The notes beneath the pieces are model-generated. The model did no database searches. It had not been told where the DNA came from and saw only the letters and a program-made list of their open reading frames with translations. DNA of 64,000 bases, from assembly GCA_003151955.1 (NCBI GenBank), contig PLZB01000061.1:23560-87559 (forward strand), given 5' to 3'. Each line of letters opens with the position of its first letter. The first letter of the stretch is position 1. The stretch is from Acidimicrobiaceae bacterium. GTDB lineage: Bacteria; Actinomycetota; Acidimicrobiia; Acidimicrobiales; UBA8190. The translations under genes were made by a program, and so were the position numbers. Positions 1-8,844 of this stretch are shown piece by piece.

Positions 1-714
1 GCGGTCGAGCCGGATGATGAAGGAGGACCGGTTCATGAGGCCGGTCAGGTGATCGTGGGAGGCGGCGTGGGAGAGCTTCCGCTCGGCCGCCTCCTTCCCG
101 GCCACCAGCTGGGCCACGAAGAGGGCGACGAAGAAGATGGCGGCGGCATCGACGGCGGCCAGACCGTCGGCCTCACCCCGGGAGAGGAGGAGACGGAGGT
201 GGAAGAGGTCCACCACCCCCTGGGCGGCGGCCAACCCCACGATGGGCCAGACGACCAGGGCCCAGCGGCTCCGGGCCCCGACGTGGAAGGCGTTGTTGAG
301 GATGGCGAAGCCGTAGCCGATGGCGAGGGCGGGGCCCCAGCCGATCAGGTAGATCAGCGCCGTGATGGCGGCGACCTGGGAGGCCACCCGGATGTGGAGG
401 GTCGGGGCGGAGGGCCGGATCCTGTAGCAGCGGTCCCCGACGACCGAGAGGGCCGCCCCGGCCACCTGGAAGAGGAGGAGGAGCCAGAGGGGTCGGCGGG
501 CCGCCACCCCGAGCTGGCCCAGCCCCCAGACGACGAGGATCCCCACGACGGCCCAGAGGACGGTGAGGACCTCGGCCCGGTGACGCTGGTGGCGCCGGAG
601 CGCGCTGCGGCCCGGGGCGGGGGCGGCCGGGAGGGGACCGACGGAACGGAGCCGGGCCCGACCGCGTCCGGCCCGGGACTGGCCTGGGGTGCTCCGAGCG
701 TCTCCCACAGTCAC
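1..714 (-). CDS. Membrane-anchored GGDEF (diguanylate cyclase-type) protein, 3' part outside window
   Basis: Reading leftwards from a GTG at 714 the frame stays open to the window edge, giving the first 238 residues. A basic N-terminus is followed by several hydrophobic stretches typical of a multi-pass membrane sensor (for example VLTVLWAVVGILVVWGLG and AIFFVALFVAQLVAG). The last visible residues, SHDHLTGLMNRSSFIIRLDR, match the DxLTGLxNRxxF signature that opens a GGDEF domain. The protein is therefore expected to make cyclic di-GMP in the cytoplasm under control of the membrane region. Whether the GGDEF active site is intact cannot be seen. The start is supported by a GGGAG about 7 bases upstream. 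It lies 53 bp downstream of a DUF429 gene on the same strand, so it may be the last gene of that operon. Confidence 0.75.
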   Translation of the reverse strand, partial: MTVGDARSTPGQSRAGRGRARLRSVGPLPAAPAPGRSALRRHQRHRAEVLTVLWAVVGILVVWGLGQLGVAARRPLWLLLLFQVAGAALSVVGDRCYRIRPSAPTLHIRVASQVAAITALIYLIGWGPALAIGYGFAILNNAFHVGARSRWALVVWPIVGLAAAQGVVDLFHLRLLLSRGEADGLAAVDAAAIFFVALFVAQLVAGKEAAERKLSHAASHDHLTGLMNRSSFIIRLDR

Positions 715-767
715 CGGCCCGCTCCCAGGACGCGGTCCCACCGGCAGGGAACCGCCCCCGCCGAAGA

Positions 768-1496
768 CTAGGACACCGGGGACCGCTCGGCGGGGTTCCC
801 GTCGGTGGCCTCCGACCGGGGGCGACGGGCCGTGAGCCAGGGGGCCAGCCGACCCGGGGGGAGCCACATGACCGTGCCGTCGTGACCCTCGTCCCCGTGG
901 CCGCAGGAGATGGCGTCGGGCCAGGAGGCCACCAGAGCGGCCAGGAGGGCGTCGACGGCGGGGGGCCCCCAGAGCGCGGTGTGGTCGGGGAGGGCCACGA
1001 GATCGGCCAGGAGCTCGAGGCGGCGCCGGAGTCCGGCGGCCAGCTCCCGGCTGGAGGGCCAGGCCCCGCCGTTCAAGGCATAGAAGCAGCCGGCCGGGTA
1101 GGTCTCGCGGATCTCGACCCCGGCCTCGACCAGGGACTCCCAGAGGACGAAGCCGGCCCGCATCCATTTCGGGGTCTCCTCGACCTTCATCGGGGTGACC
1201 CAGGGGACCCAGAGGCCGTGCTCGACCCCGACGGCGATCTCCCCGCAGCGGGCCTTCTTGAACTTGTTCGGCATGGTGCCCTTGGCGTCGTCGCGGTGGA
1301 CGGCCCGGCTGACCCCCCCGGGGGCGTCGATGGCAACCCGGTCGGCCGAGCGGGCCAGGTCGACCAGATCCCCGATCTCGTCGGGGAGCACCACCAGGGA
1401 GTCGACGACGACCGTCGCACCGCCGCCGGACTCGACCACGACGGCGTGCATGGACTCGGCCCCGACGTCGACGCCGACGAATCTCGCTGTGCTCAT
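768..1496 (-). CDS. DUF429 family protein (predicted RNase H-like fold)
   Basis: The 242-residue protein opens with FVGVDVGAES, the Asp-containing first strand of the RNase H-like fold. It continues with VAIDAPGG and the block GVEHGLWVPWVTPMK typical of DUF429 proteins. Substrate and activity of this family are not established to my knowledge. It starts 9 bp after the GT2 gene stop on the same strand and so is probably cotranscribed with it. A second, clearly different DUF429 protein is encoded at 44314-45060. Confidence 0.75.
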   Translation of the reverse strand: MSTARFVGVDVGAESMHAVVVESGGGATVVVDSLVVLPDEIGDLVDLARSADRVAIDAPGGVSRAVHRDDAKGTMPNKFKKARCGEIAVGVEHGLWVPWVTPMKVEETPKWMRAGFVLWESLVEAGVEIRETYPAGCFYALNGGAWPSSRELAAGLRRRLELLADLVALPDHTALWGPPAVDALLAALVASWPDAISCGHGDEGHDGTVMWLPPGRLAPWLTARRPRSEATDGNPAERSPVS

Positions 1497-1505
1497 CTTC
1501 CGAGG

Positions 1506-2546
1506 CTACGCCTCCCGCCGGAGCCGTTGGGCCCGGCGGTCCCGGACCGGACCCAGCCGCCCGGCCACCGCCGAGCCGGCCACCTCGGCGGCCCGGGACC
1601 AGCTGTGGAGGGAGGGGTCGATCCGGACGGCCCGGGCCGCGTTGGCCAGGGCCAGGCGGAACTCCCCCTGGAGGATCATCTCCTGACCCACGCCCAAGGC
1701 GTAGTCCCCCACCAGGCGCCGGGTGGCCAGCTGGACCCGGTGACGCCGTTCGGGGTCCTCGAAGTGCCCGGCGATGACCTCGATCCCGGCCAGGCAGTCG
1801 TCGAGGTAGGCCGTCGAACGGTGGAGCCGGCTGGAGTCCGACCCGGGGTGGTCCCGGTAGAGCCCGAGGGACTCGTCCACCCAGGCGACCGGGCCGAAGC
1901 CGGCCAGCCGGGTCCACATCTCCCAGTCGTTCACGTGGGCCAGCCCGGGGTGGAACCCCCCCACCTCCTCGTAGGCCCGGCGGGCCACCACCACGGCCAC
2001 GCAGCGCAGGGGGTGGAGGGCGGCCACGGTAAAGGCCCCCTCCCGGACGTAGCCCCCGTCGGTGTCGACGGGACCGGTGACCGCGACCGGTCGGCCCCGG
2101 GCGTCGGTCATGACTGTCTGGGACCCGACCATGACCGCCTCGGGGCAGGCCTCGATCCGCTCCCGGTAGCGGTCGTAGAAGCCGGGGAGGACCCTGTCGT
2201 CGCCGTGGAGGATGTGGACCCAGTCCCCCCGGGACCGCCGGGCGCAGGTGGTGAAGTTGGCGGAGGCCCCGACGTTGTGGGGCTGGCGGTGGAATCCGAC
2301 CCGGCCCCGGCCCAGGTCGGCCACCACCGCGGCCGGGTCGTCGAGGGTGGAGTGGTCGTCGACGACCTCGATCTCCATGGCCTCGGGTCCGGGGTCCTGG
2401 GCCAGGACGCTCTCGAGCGTCTCGGCCAGGACCTCGGCGCCGTTGTAGCAGGGGATCATGACCGACCAGAAGGGCCGGGGGCCGGGGCCGGCCACGGGCT
2501 CGACCACGGGCATGGGTCCGTTCCCGAGCGGGGTCGGTCTCCTCAT
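1506..2546 (-). CDS. Family 2 glycosyltransferase
   Basis: This 346-residue protein has the GT-A fold signature: VMIPCYNGAEVLAETLESVL near the N-terminus, then EVVDDHS (nucleotide-binding acidic pair) and GDWVHILHGDDRVLPGFYDR (the DxD-like metal/nucleotide site). No membrane segments are evident, so it should act on the cytoplasmic face, transferring a sugar from a nucleotide donor. The donor and acceptor are unknown. The ATG at 2546 overlaps the upstream FAD-oxidoreductase stop by four bases (ATGA), so translation is probably coupled. A longer frame extends upstream but would lie inside the neighbouring gene. Confidence 0.85.
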   Translation of the reverse strand: MRRPTPLGNGPMPVVEPVAGPGPRPFWSVMIPCYNGAEVLAETLESVLAQDPGPEAMEIEVVDDHSTLDDPAAVVADLGRGRVGFHRQPHNVGASANFTTCARRSRGDWVHILHGDDRVLPGFYDRYRERIEACPEAVMVGSQTVMTDARGRPVAVTGPVDTDGGYVREGAFTVAALHPLRCVAVVVARRAYEEVGGFHPGLAHVNDWEMWTRLAGFGPVAWVDESLGLYRDHPGSDSSRLHRSTAYLDDCLAGIEVIAGHFEDPERRHRVQLATRRLVGDYALGVGQEMILQGEFRLALANAARAVRIDPSLHSWSRAAEVAGSAVAGRLGPVRDRRAQRLRREA

Positions 2547-3832
2547 CGGGCCCGGAGCTCCAGTCCCAGGGCCCAGCCCTCGGCCACCGATTCGGCGATG
2601 CCCTGGAACTGCCACCGGCCGTAGCGGCCCACCTGGCGGATCCCCGATCCGGCCAGGGCCCTGAGGGCCTCGTCCCGCCAGCGGGACCCCGGCACCCGCC
2701 AGGTGTAGGCCACGTCGACCCAGCTCGGGTCCACCACGAGAGTCTCGCCGATGGTCCCCCGGCCCTGGAGCTCGGCGGTCACGGCCGAGGCGTAGCCGGC
2801 CACCTCCCCCGGGGTGGGGGGCTTCCCGGCCGGGTAGGCCCGTTCGACGTAGAGCGAGACGAGCCGTCCCCCGGCCCGCTCGGAACGGGGGAGGAACGAG
2901 GGGTCGACGTTGCTGTAGTACCCGATCCGGTGGAAGCCGGCCCCGGAGTCCGCCTCGTACTCCCAGTGGGATCCGGGGCAGCGGGGGCCCCGCACGGCCC
3001 CGATGTTGAGGACCAGGACCGAGGTGTGGGGATCAGGCCCCGAGGCGAGCTCGAGACCGGCCAGGGTGACCATCTCCGAGAGGGGGAGAGTCGAGACGAG
3101 GGTGTCGTAGCCCTTCTCGGTCCCGTCTCCGAACTGGAGGACCCGGGCCGACCGGTCGACCCCGACGAGCCGCTTCCCGTAGCGGACGTCGCAGCCACCG
3201 GCCATGGCGGCCAGGAGGACGTCGAGGCCGCCCCTCGGGTAGCCGAAGGCGGCGTTGTAGCCGATCGGTCCGGGGGGGGCGCCGGAGGCGACGGCCGGGG
3301 ACTTGTCGTCGTCCTGGGGGGCCACCGTCGCCGTCAGCCCGGCGGTGTAGCGGTCGTGGAAAGGGAGGAAGAAGAGGTCGCAGAGGGTGGGTCCGAAGCT
3401 CCGGTCCAGCCACCCGGCCAGGGTCGGGGGAGGCTCGGCCGGATCGGCCCGGCCGGCCAGCTCGGACCCGACCCGGGCCGCCAGCTCCGGTCCGAGGAGT
3501 TCGAGGTGGCGCTGGAGGGGATAGGGGACGGTGATCCCGAGCCCACCCAGCCTGACCGAGGCCCGGCGCTCATAGCGGTCGAAGGGGCAGAGGGCCCCGA
3601 GGAGCTCGAGGACCCCGGGGTCGCCCCCGAAGATCCAGTGGCCTCCCCCGGTCTCGAACCGGAAGGCCTCCTCCCCGACCGGGGCCCGGTCGTGGGGGCC
3701 GTCCCCGTCGGGACCCAGGTAGTAGGACCGGCAGATCCCTCCCGGGGCGTCGGCCCGCTCGAAGACGGGCGCCCTCGAGGCCATGGCCACGGCCAGTCCG
3801 GTGACCCCGGCCCCGACCACCGCCACCCTCAT
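2543..3832 (-). CDS. FAD-dependent oxidoreductase of the amine oxidase / UDP-galactopyranose mutase-like superfamily
   Basis: The 429-residue protein begins with a dinucleotide-binding motif (MRVAVVGAGVTGLAVAMA), followed by an acidic residue and GG in FERADAPGGICRS. A central FGYPRGGLDVLLAAMA block is typical of protoporphyrinogen-oxidase and UDP-galactopyranose-mutase-like flavoproteins. Coupling to a glycosyltransferase by a four-base overlap suggests a role in sugar or polyprenyl-sugar metabolism, but the substrate cannot be read from the sequence. It is preceded by the inositol-oxygenase-like gene with a 21 bp gap and looks like the second gene of a five-gene leftward operon. Confidence 0.8.
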   Translation of the reverse strand: MRVAVVGAGVTGLAVAMASRAPVFERADAPGGICRSYYLGPDGDGPHDRAPVGEEAFRFETGGGHWIFGGDPGVLELLGALCPFDRYERRASVRLGGLGITVPYPLQRHLELLGPELAARVGSELAGRADPAEPPPTLAGWLDRSFGPTLCDLFFLPFHDRYTAGLTATVAPQDDDKSPAVASGAPPGPIGYNAAFGYPRGGLDVLLAAMAGGCDVRYGKRLVGVDRSARVLQFGDGTEKGYDTLVSTLPLSEMVTLAGLELASGPDPHTSVLVLNIGAVRGPRCPGSHWEYEADSGAGFHRIGYYSNVDPSFLPRSERAGGRLVSLYVERAYPAGKPPTPGEVAGYASAVTAELQGRGTIGETLVVDPSWVDVAYTWRVPGSRWRDEALRALAGSGIRQVGRYGRWQFQGIAESVAEGWALGLELRAR

Positions 3833-3853
3833 GCGACCCCGCCGACCCGGGCT

Positions 3854-4759
3854 TCAGAAGGGGATCGGGTCAGGGAAGGCCTCCTCGATCAGCTCCCGGT
3901 AGGTGGCCAGGGACGTGGTCGGAAGGTGGAGGGGGGTCTTGGTGGCGTGGTCGTAGTGGGCGAAGGGCACGAGGAGCCGGCTGGTCCGCTCCCGGTCCCG
4001 GTCGTCCATGAGGGACTCCAGGGCGGGGATGTCGATGCTGTGGAACCGGATGAGCCAGGCCAGGTCGTCGGGGATCAGACCGACGAGCCGGTCGTAGGCG
4101 AACTCGTCGTGGTTCCACTGGATGAGGGCCCGGCTGAGCCCGATCCCCTCCTCCTGGGCCCCGATGGGGGTGTTCATGCAGACGATGTTGGCCGGATCCT
4201 CGCCGGTGAGGAGGAGGACCTTCCCGAGGTCGTGGATGAGGGCCACGAGAACCATCTCGGGGCTGTCGAAGCCGTCGGCCTCCATGGCCTCGAGCATCTG
4301 GAGGACGTGGACCTGCTGGCTGGCGCAGAAGAGCCGCTCGTCGGTCGGGTCGATGCAGCTCCCCAGACGCTCGATGAGCTCCCAGACCCTGACCTTCCCG
4401 AAGACCGGCCCGGCGTAGCGGCGGCGGAGGGCGGCGACCTGGTCGGCGGTCTGGCTCCGGTGCCGTTCGAGGATGGGCCCGGCCCGGTCGGCGAAGCCGG
4501 CCCGCCAGTCGGCGTCAGGCCGGAGGGGATCGGTGGAGAGGGGGTCGGAGTCCCCGGATGCGACCGGCTCCGGCCCGGCCGGCTCGGGATCGACGGGCGG
4601 GGCCACCCGGGGCGGCGGGGCCACCGGACGGATCTCGACGCCACCGGCCCGGAGCGCGCGGTTGACGAGGCGGCCGGCCCGGCGGACGAAACGACGATCG
4701 GCGGGGACGGTGGCCGGCACGGTGACGATTCTGGCACGACCCCTCCGTGGCCCCGGCAT
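3854..4759 (-). CDS. Inositol oxygenase (MIOX)-like di-iron protein
   Basis: The C-terminal ~220 residues of this 301-residue protein carry the ligands expected of myo-inositol oxygenase, an HD-fold mixed-valent di-iron enzyme that cleaves myo-inositol to D-glucuronate. The visible matches are LIHDLGK (His-Asp pair), WNHDEFAYDRL, LIRFHSID and PFAHYDHATKT. The first ~80 residues are an Arg/Pro-rich extension with no recognised domain. The true start may therefore lie downstream of the ATG at 4759, for example at one of the nearby GTG codons. It heads the leftward operon with the FAD oxidoreductase and GT2, suggesting an uronate- or inositol-linked sugar route. That pathway is inference. Confidence 0.7.
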   Translation of the reverse strand: MPGPRRGRARIVTVPATVPADRRFVRRAGRLVNRALRAGGVEIRPVAPPPRVAPPVDPEPAGPEPVASGDSDPLSTDPLRPDADWRAGFADRAGPILERHRSQTADQVAALRRRYAGPVFGKVRVWELIERLGSCIDPTDERLFCASQQVHVLQMLEAMEADGFDSPEMVLVALIHDLGKVLLLTGEDPANIVCMNTPIGAQEEGIGLSRALIQWNHDEFAYDRLVGLIPDDLAWLIRFHSIDIPALESLMDDRDRERTSRLLVPFAHYDHATKTPLHLPTTSLATYRELIEEAFPDPIPF

Positions 4760-4804
4760 CGACGGGCCGGGGTGATCAGCTGGGACGGCGGGGCCGTCGA
4801 GGCG

Positions 4805-5076
4805 ATGACGAGGCAGCGGGCCATGCTCTTCCGGATCGTCCGCAAGGACGGGAGCAGCTTCGTGGCCGAGGTCCAGGCCAACAGCCAGTGGGAGGACCCC
4901 GTGATCGGGGGGATGGCCGTCTACATCCGGCCCTGTGACGAGCGGATGCTCCTGGACCGGGCTGTCTGGTCCTGTGGCGACGGCCCGACGAGGAGCCCGA
5001 CCACACCTGCACCATGATCCTCGACAACCTGATGGACCCCCGGTTCCTGGAGGCCCTCCTCGAGTTCATCGGCTGA
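4805..5076 (+). pseudogene. Small protein gene interrupted by a single-base frameshift
   Basis: An ATG at 4805 (second possible ATG at 4823) opens a coding-looking frame: MTRQRAMLFRIVRKDGSSF onwards, to about residue 58. At 4976-4990 the sensible reading moves to the -1 frame and continues as RPDEEPDHTCTMILDNLMDP to a TGA at 5074. Together they make a protein of about 91 residues. The shift behaves like loss of one base inside a G/C-rich run (ggcgacggcccgacg). It could be a real inactivating mutation or an indel error in the assembly. I do not recognise the family. It is divergent from the inositol-oxygenase-like gene. Confidence 0.5.
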
Positions 5077-5166
5077 GAGCCGGCACCCTCCTCAGCTGGC
5101 CAGCTCGGCACAGGCTTTGGTGGGGACAGACCCCGAAGCGGTAGCGGTCCTCACTAGGCTTCCACC

Positions 5167-5682
5167 ATGTTCAACCGCCAGAAGCACCCTCGCCGGGAAG
5201 AGCACTGGGAACCGGTGATCGGCAACGTGCTCGAGATGAAGCTCCTACCCGCTCCGTACACCCCGCATCCGAAGGTGTTCGTGGTCCAACTCCACCCGCA
5301 GGGTCGGGAGCCGTTCCAGGCCGAGATTCCCTACAACATGGACAACTGGGACAACCTCTACAACGACCTGTTCCTGCCGGAGGCAGGCACGGTCACCAGC
5401 TTCGTCGTCGAGACGGGATCGGGCGAGGTCCGGTTCGACATGTCCGACCCTCGGAACTCCACGAGCGCGCACCTGGCGGAGGGTGACCGGCTGATGAACC
5501 AGCTGCTGGAGGGGAAGGCCGCCGCTCCGGGCGAATCCGTCACGGGGCCGCCCTGGGTCGTCCCGGCGATCTGCCCGACCTGCGATGCCCCCGTCGACCA
5601 GGCCACGGCCACGATGGACCCCGACCCGAAGTGCGCCTACTGCCATCAGCCGCTGCCGGTCCAGCCCCGGGCCCGGTTCTGA
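5167..5682 (+). CDS. Hypothetical protein with C-terminal CxxC...CxxC zinc-ribbon-like motif
   Basis: The product has 171 residues. The first ~130 residues are a soluble, mixed alpha/beta-looking region (for example KVFVVQLHPQGREPFQAEIP) that I cannot assign. The C-terminus holds ICPTCDAPVDQ and KCAYCHQPL, two CxxC knuckles about 20 residues apart that could bind zinc. There is no signal peptide or membrane segment. It converges with the DUF2786 gene, leaving 28 bp between stops. Confidence 0.65.
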   Translation: MFNRQKHPRREEHWEPVIGNVLEMKLLPAPYTPHPKVFVVQLHPQGREPFQAEIPYNMDNWDNLYNDLFLPEAGTVTSFVVETGSGEVRFDMSDPRNSTSAHLAEGDRLMNQLLEGKAAAPGESVTGPPWVVPAICPTCDAPVDQATATMDPDPKCAYCHQPLPVQPRARF

Positions 5683-5710
5683 CCTGGAGGGCGCCGCCTC
5701 CAAGAGGGGG

Positions 5711-7042
5711 TCACCGGCTCCAGGAGGAGGTGGCAAGCTCACTGTCGGAGCCGAGGTCAGCCAGGTCGGCGGCGGCCGTACCGGCGGCCCAGCCGCTCCA
5801 GTCGCTCACCTGGACCCGGTTGTGGCCCAGGCTGGGGAAGAGGTCTTCGACCACCTGCTCTGCGGCTTCGGCCCGCCGGGCCAACACCGGGAGGAGCCGC
5901 CCGCCGCTCTCGGCATCGGCCTCCTGGGTGACGGTCTTGTTGGCCGCCTCCAGGCGGTCCCCGATCCGGTTGGCGTAGGCGACCAGGAACGACCGGCGGT
6001 AGGCGGTCCGGCGGGTCCTGGTCCCGCTCTCGGTGTCCGACGCCAAGGCTGTCATCCGGCGGGTGGCCTGGATCAGAAGTGAGGTGAAGAGAGCCTCGGT
6101 CCCGTCGATGTCGTCGGGATGGCCGACCAGGGTCACGAAGCCGAGTTCGCCCGAGAGGATGGACTGGCACCGATTCGACTCGGCCACCACGTGGACGAGA
6201 ATCGCCTTCGCCTCCAGATAGGGGTCGTCGAGCCAGCATCGACGGGCCTCGACGCCGGACCCGGCGGGGCCGTCCCGGTCGGCTTCGAGGACAGCCCGGT
6301 CGAGGCTGTACCTGGCGATCATCTCCTGGGCCTTGGTCATGAAGGCGTCGGCTTCCTCGGGGAACGGGCTCGACTCGGCCTTGGCCAGGAGTCCACGCAC
6401 CTTGGCCAGGAGCCGCTCATCCACGTCGGACCGCACGGTCCGCTCGCCGCGACGGACCGACCGGAGGTCGGCCAGGGCCGGAAGATGGGCCATGACATCG
6501 AGACCGGCCACCAGGGCGCTCACATCGGCAGCCCACGTGTTCCCAAGGGGATCAAGCCCGCGGCCCCGGAGGTCGCCGGACTCCAGCTGCTCCGCCCAAC
6601 GGTCCCGCTCCCCGGGATCGGCCCAATTCCCGACCGCCTCGGCCACGCCGTACCGGGTCAGGCCGGCTGCCTTCTTGGTCGTCCTCCGAATGACGACCCG
6701 GTCGATCGAGTCAGGGTCCCACCCGTGACGGAGCAGGGATTCGGCGGACCCCACCGCATGCTGCAGCAGTCGGCGTGCAACTTGGTCCCGGCCTCCCAGG
6801 GCTCCGGCACCTTCAGCCAGCAGGCCGACCAGCCGCTCCCGATTGCCGAGGCCGTGGCATTCGACGTGCATGACCGTCCGGATCAGGTCGTCAAGGCTCC
6901 CGACCCACCGGGCCCGTTCGTCCCCGGGGCCGGAGGACGAGCTACGAGCGGAGCTCGTGTCCGGGGCGGCGGCGATCCGCTGGGCGTGTTGCTGCCGGCG
7001 CTTGGCCTGCTTGGCCCGGTGTCGTTCACGGTTCTTTCCCAT
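5711..7042 (-). CDS. DUF2786 domain protein
   Basis: The 443-residue protein starts MGKNRERHRAKQAKRRQQHA, a very basic tail. The frame is open upstream to 7297, but that part reads like non-coding DNA. Residues ~207-250 (ERLLAKVRGLLAKAESSPFP, then EADAFMTKAQEMIARYSL) match the short helical DUF2786 module. That module occurs in actinobacterial proteins of unknown function. The following ~190 residues, including two helical blocks near KAILVHVVAESN and SFLVAYANRIGDRLEAAN, resemble the region usually found after it. No catalytic residues can be assigned. Confidence 0.75.
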   Translation of the reverse strand: MGKNRERHRAKQAKRRQQHAQRIAAAPDTSSARSSSSGPGDERARWVGSLDDLIRTVMHVECHGLGNRERLVGLLAEGAGALGGRDQVARRLLQHAVGSAESLLRHGWDPDSIDRVVIRRTTKKAAGLTRYGVAEAVGNWADPGERDRWAEQLESGDLRGRGLDPLGNTWAADVSALVAGLDVMAHLPALADLRSVRRGERTVRSDVDERLLAKVRGLLAKAESSPFPEEADAFMTKAQEMIARYSLDRAVLEADRDGPAGSGVEARRCWLDDPYLEAKAILVHVVAESNRCQSILSGELGFVTLVGHPDDIDGTEALFTSLLIQATRRMTALASDTESGTRTRRTAYRRSFLVAYANRIGDRLEAANKTVTQEADAESGGRLLPVLARRAEAAEQVVEDLFPSLGHNRVQVSDWSGWAAGTAAADLADLGSDSELATSSWSR

Positions 7043-7221
7043 CTCCGTATCCTGACCCACCGCTGTGACACTCCGGACGGACCCCGTCTCACCTGGATCT
7101 TCGGAACCACCGGTGACGGTGGCCCGGTGGTTGACCAGGATGCCGTCGGGTCTGTGTAGCGGTAGTGCATCGCTCCGTCCTGCAGCAGCCCGGGGGTCCG
7201 CAGGTTGGACACATCGTATGT

Positions 7222-7644
7222 TCAGGACGGCGAGGCGAGAACCTCGAGGCCGACGATGCGATCGAAGTGGCGGACATTCGCTGTGCACACCCTCCATCCG
7301 ACGGCGACGGCGGTGGCAGCCACGAGACGGTCGTGCGGGCCGATGTCAGTGCCTGAGCTGGCCAACCCGGCCCACAGCCGGGCGTGGATCCGGGCGGCGA
7401 GTAGATCGAACGGCAACGTCTCGAACGCCTCGAGGACCGACTCGACAAAGGCTTCTCGCTGTCCCCGGTGCAACACGTCGGCCCGGTGCACCCCATGCAG
7501 GAGCTCGGACGCCGTGATGGCGGCGATGGCCACCTCTTCATCGGGACCGAGGAACCCGCTGAGGTGCTCGCCGAGCGCCGGGCCGCCGACTCTCGATCGC
7601 CGCTCCGCCTCGATGAACACCGTCGTGTCTATGAGGGTGCCCAC
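7222..7644 (-). CDS. PIN-domain (VapC-like) toxin
   Basis: This is a 140-residue PIN-domain protein. The acidic metal-binding residues typical of the fold are in place: LIDTTVFIEAER at the N-terminus, AITASELLHGV in the middle, and GPHDRLVAATAVAVGW then ANVRHFDRI at the end. VapC-type toxins are Mg-dependent ribonucleases, often cutting tRNA or rRNA; the target here is unknown. A GTG at 7644 (start VGTLIDTT) overlaps the antitoxin stop by 16 bp, the usual antitoxin-first arrangement with coupled translation. Confidence 0.85.
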   Translation of the reverse strand: MGTLIDTTVFIEAERRSRVGGPALGEHLSGFLGPDEEVAIAAITASELLHGVHRADVLHRGQREAFVESVLEAFETLPFDLLAARIHARLWAGLASSGTDIGPHDRLVAATAVAVGWRVCTANVRHFDRIVGLEVLASPS

Positions 7645-7913
7645 GGATCCTCGGGTACGCCGCCCGTCGCCGCTGTCACAGCCTCCATGTCCTCGATGAA
7701 CCTCGGGTCCGGCGCAGGGGCGCGGGCCAGAACGGCGACGGCTTCGGCGAGGGTACGACCCGGTGGCCTGCGCCCACCTGGGCGACGGTCGTCGGGGTGG
7801 ACGAGCACGAAGACCGCCCGCTCGCGGTTCATGACCGTGACTTCCTCGTGCCGGGCGACCGCCTCTCGTGCCTGGCGCGGCACCCGGACCTGTTCCGCTC
7901 TGATCGTGGCCAC
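7629..7913 (-). CDS. Phd/VapB-type antitoxin
   Basis: The 94-residue protein lies immediately upstream of and overlapping the PIN toxin gene. The N-terminal half (VRVPRQAREAVARHEEVTVM followed by NRERAVFVLVHPDD) looks like the Phd/YefM-type or related DNA-binding fold of type II antitoxins. The Pro-rich C-terminal half ending EDPWAPS would wrap the toxin. It is expected to neutralise the toxin and repress the operon. Confidence 0.75.
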   Translation of the reverse strand: MATIRAEQVRVPRQAREAVARHEEVTVMNRERAVFVLVHPDDRRPGGRRPPGRTLAEAVAVLARAPAPDPRFIEDMEAVTAATGGVPEDPWAPS

Positions 7914-7984
7914 CCGCCCAGTCTACCTGACAGATCCGCACGGTTCCGTACGGTTCTGGTGGGAGGTTCGAGCCGTCCCCCGGG

Positions 7985-8839
7985 TCAGAACAGGGTGAGC
8001 GGCTCGGGTCCTTCCGGGGCCGACGACCCCCGCTCCACTCCCGGCTGGGCCCGGCGCCGACCGGGGGGTGGGGGCCGGAGGAGGGACTCGGCGAAGTCCC
8101 GGACGAGGGCGCTCGGATCGTCCCGGCCCACCTCGACGGCGGCGTCGACGCCCTCCCGCTTGGCCATCAGGGTCAGGGCCAGGCGGCGGACATCGGGCTG
8201 GGGCCACCGGATCGTCTCGGCGATGAGGGGCCCCTGGGCTTCAGGGTCGAGGCAGTCGATCTCGTCGAGGAGGCCGGCCATAACGGCGGCGGCGGCCCGG
8301 GGATCGAGGTCAGCGGCCCGGCTCCGTAGCCGGCCCCGGCAGGCCGGGTCCCGTCGGAGCTGCCAGCCGGCGGCCCAGCGGCGGAGGGGAGGGGAGATGG
8401 CCCGTCTGACGACGGCCGGGTGGTCCAGCGCGGCCACGTCCTCGGTGATGACCGGACCGTCCTCGCCGAAGGAGATCACGAGGCCGCCCTCGAACCATTC
8501 GGCGGGGGCCTCCCAGCGGACGGCGTCGGCCAAGAGCATCTCGGCCAGCAGGTCCAGGGTCTCCTGGTCGAGTACCTCGGATGACGCGATGTGCCGTACC
8601 AGCTGGCCCGCCCCCTTCTGCCAGCGCCGGTCGGTCAGGAGGAGGACGGCGGTGTCCAACGAAGACGCCGGGTCGATCTCGTGATGCTTCTTGAAAAGCG
8701 CCAAGGGCTCCGCGGTATCGGCGCTCCGACGGGCCGCGCTGTGCATGATCAGGATGTAGTGGAGGTCCTCCGGTGTCTCGGCCTGCCACAGCTCGGCGAA
8801 CTCCGCGATGGCTGCTTCAAAGCTGGCCCCACGATGCAT
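7985..8839 (-). CDS. Hypothetical protein, helical repeat-like C-terminus
   Basis: This 284-residue protein is unrecognised. The start is set at MHRGASFEAAIAEFAELWQA because the open frame upstream is low-complexity Arg/Pro and overlaps the next gene. The C-terminal part (DVRRLALTLMAKREGVDAAV and nearby helices) has the rhythm of HEAT-like repeats. It starts 5 bp after the stop of the DUF3024 gene on the same strand, so both are probably on one transcript. Confidence 0.6.
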   Translation of the reverse strand: MHRGASFEAAIAEFAELWQAETPEDLHYILIMHSAARRSADTAEPLALFKKHHEIDPASSLDTAVLLLTDRRWQKGAGQLVRHIASSEVLDQETLDLLAEMLLADAVRWEAPAEWFEGGLVISFGEDGPVITEDVAALDHPAVVRRAISPPLRRWAAGWQLRRDPACRGRLRSRAADLDPRAAAAVMAGLLDEIDCLDPEAQGPLIAETIRWPQPDVRRLALTLMAKREGVDAAVEVGRDDPSALVRDFAESLLRPPPPGRRRAQPGVERGSSAPEGPEPLTLF

Positions 8840-8844
8840 CTCCC

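Noticed and set aside
49..5017. Several long plus-strand open frames (49-771, 882-2624, 2930-5017) opposite the first operon
   Set aside because: They are Gly/Pro/Asp/Glu-rich mirror readings of high-GC genes. The opposite strand carries clear enzyme motifs. Only the 3' end near 4805 has independent coding sense.
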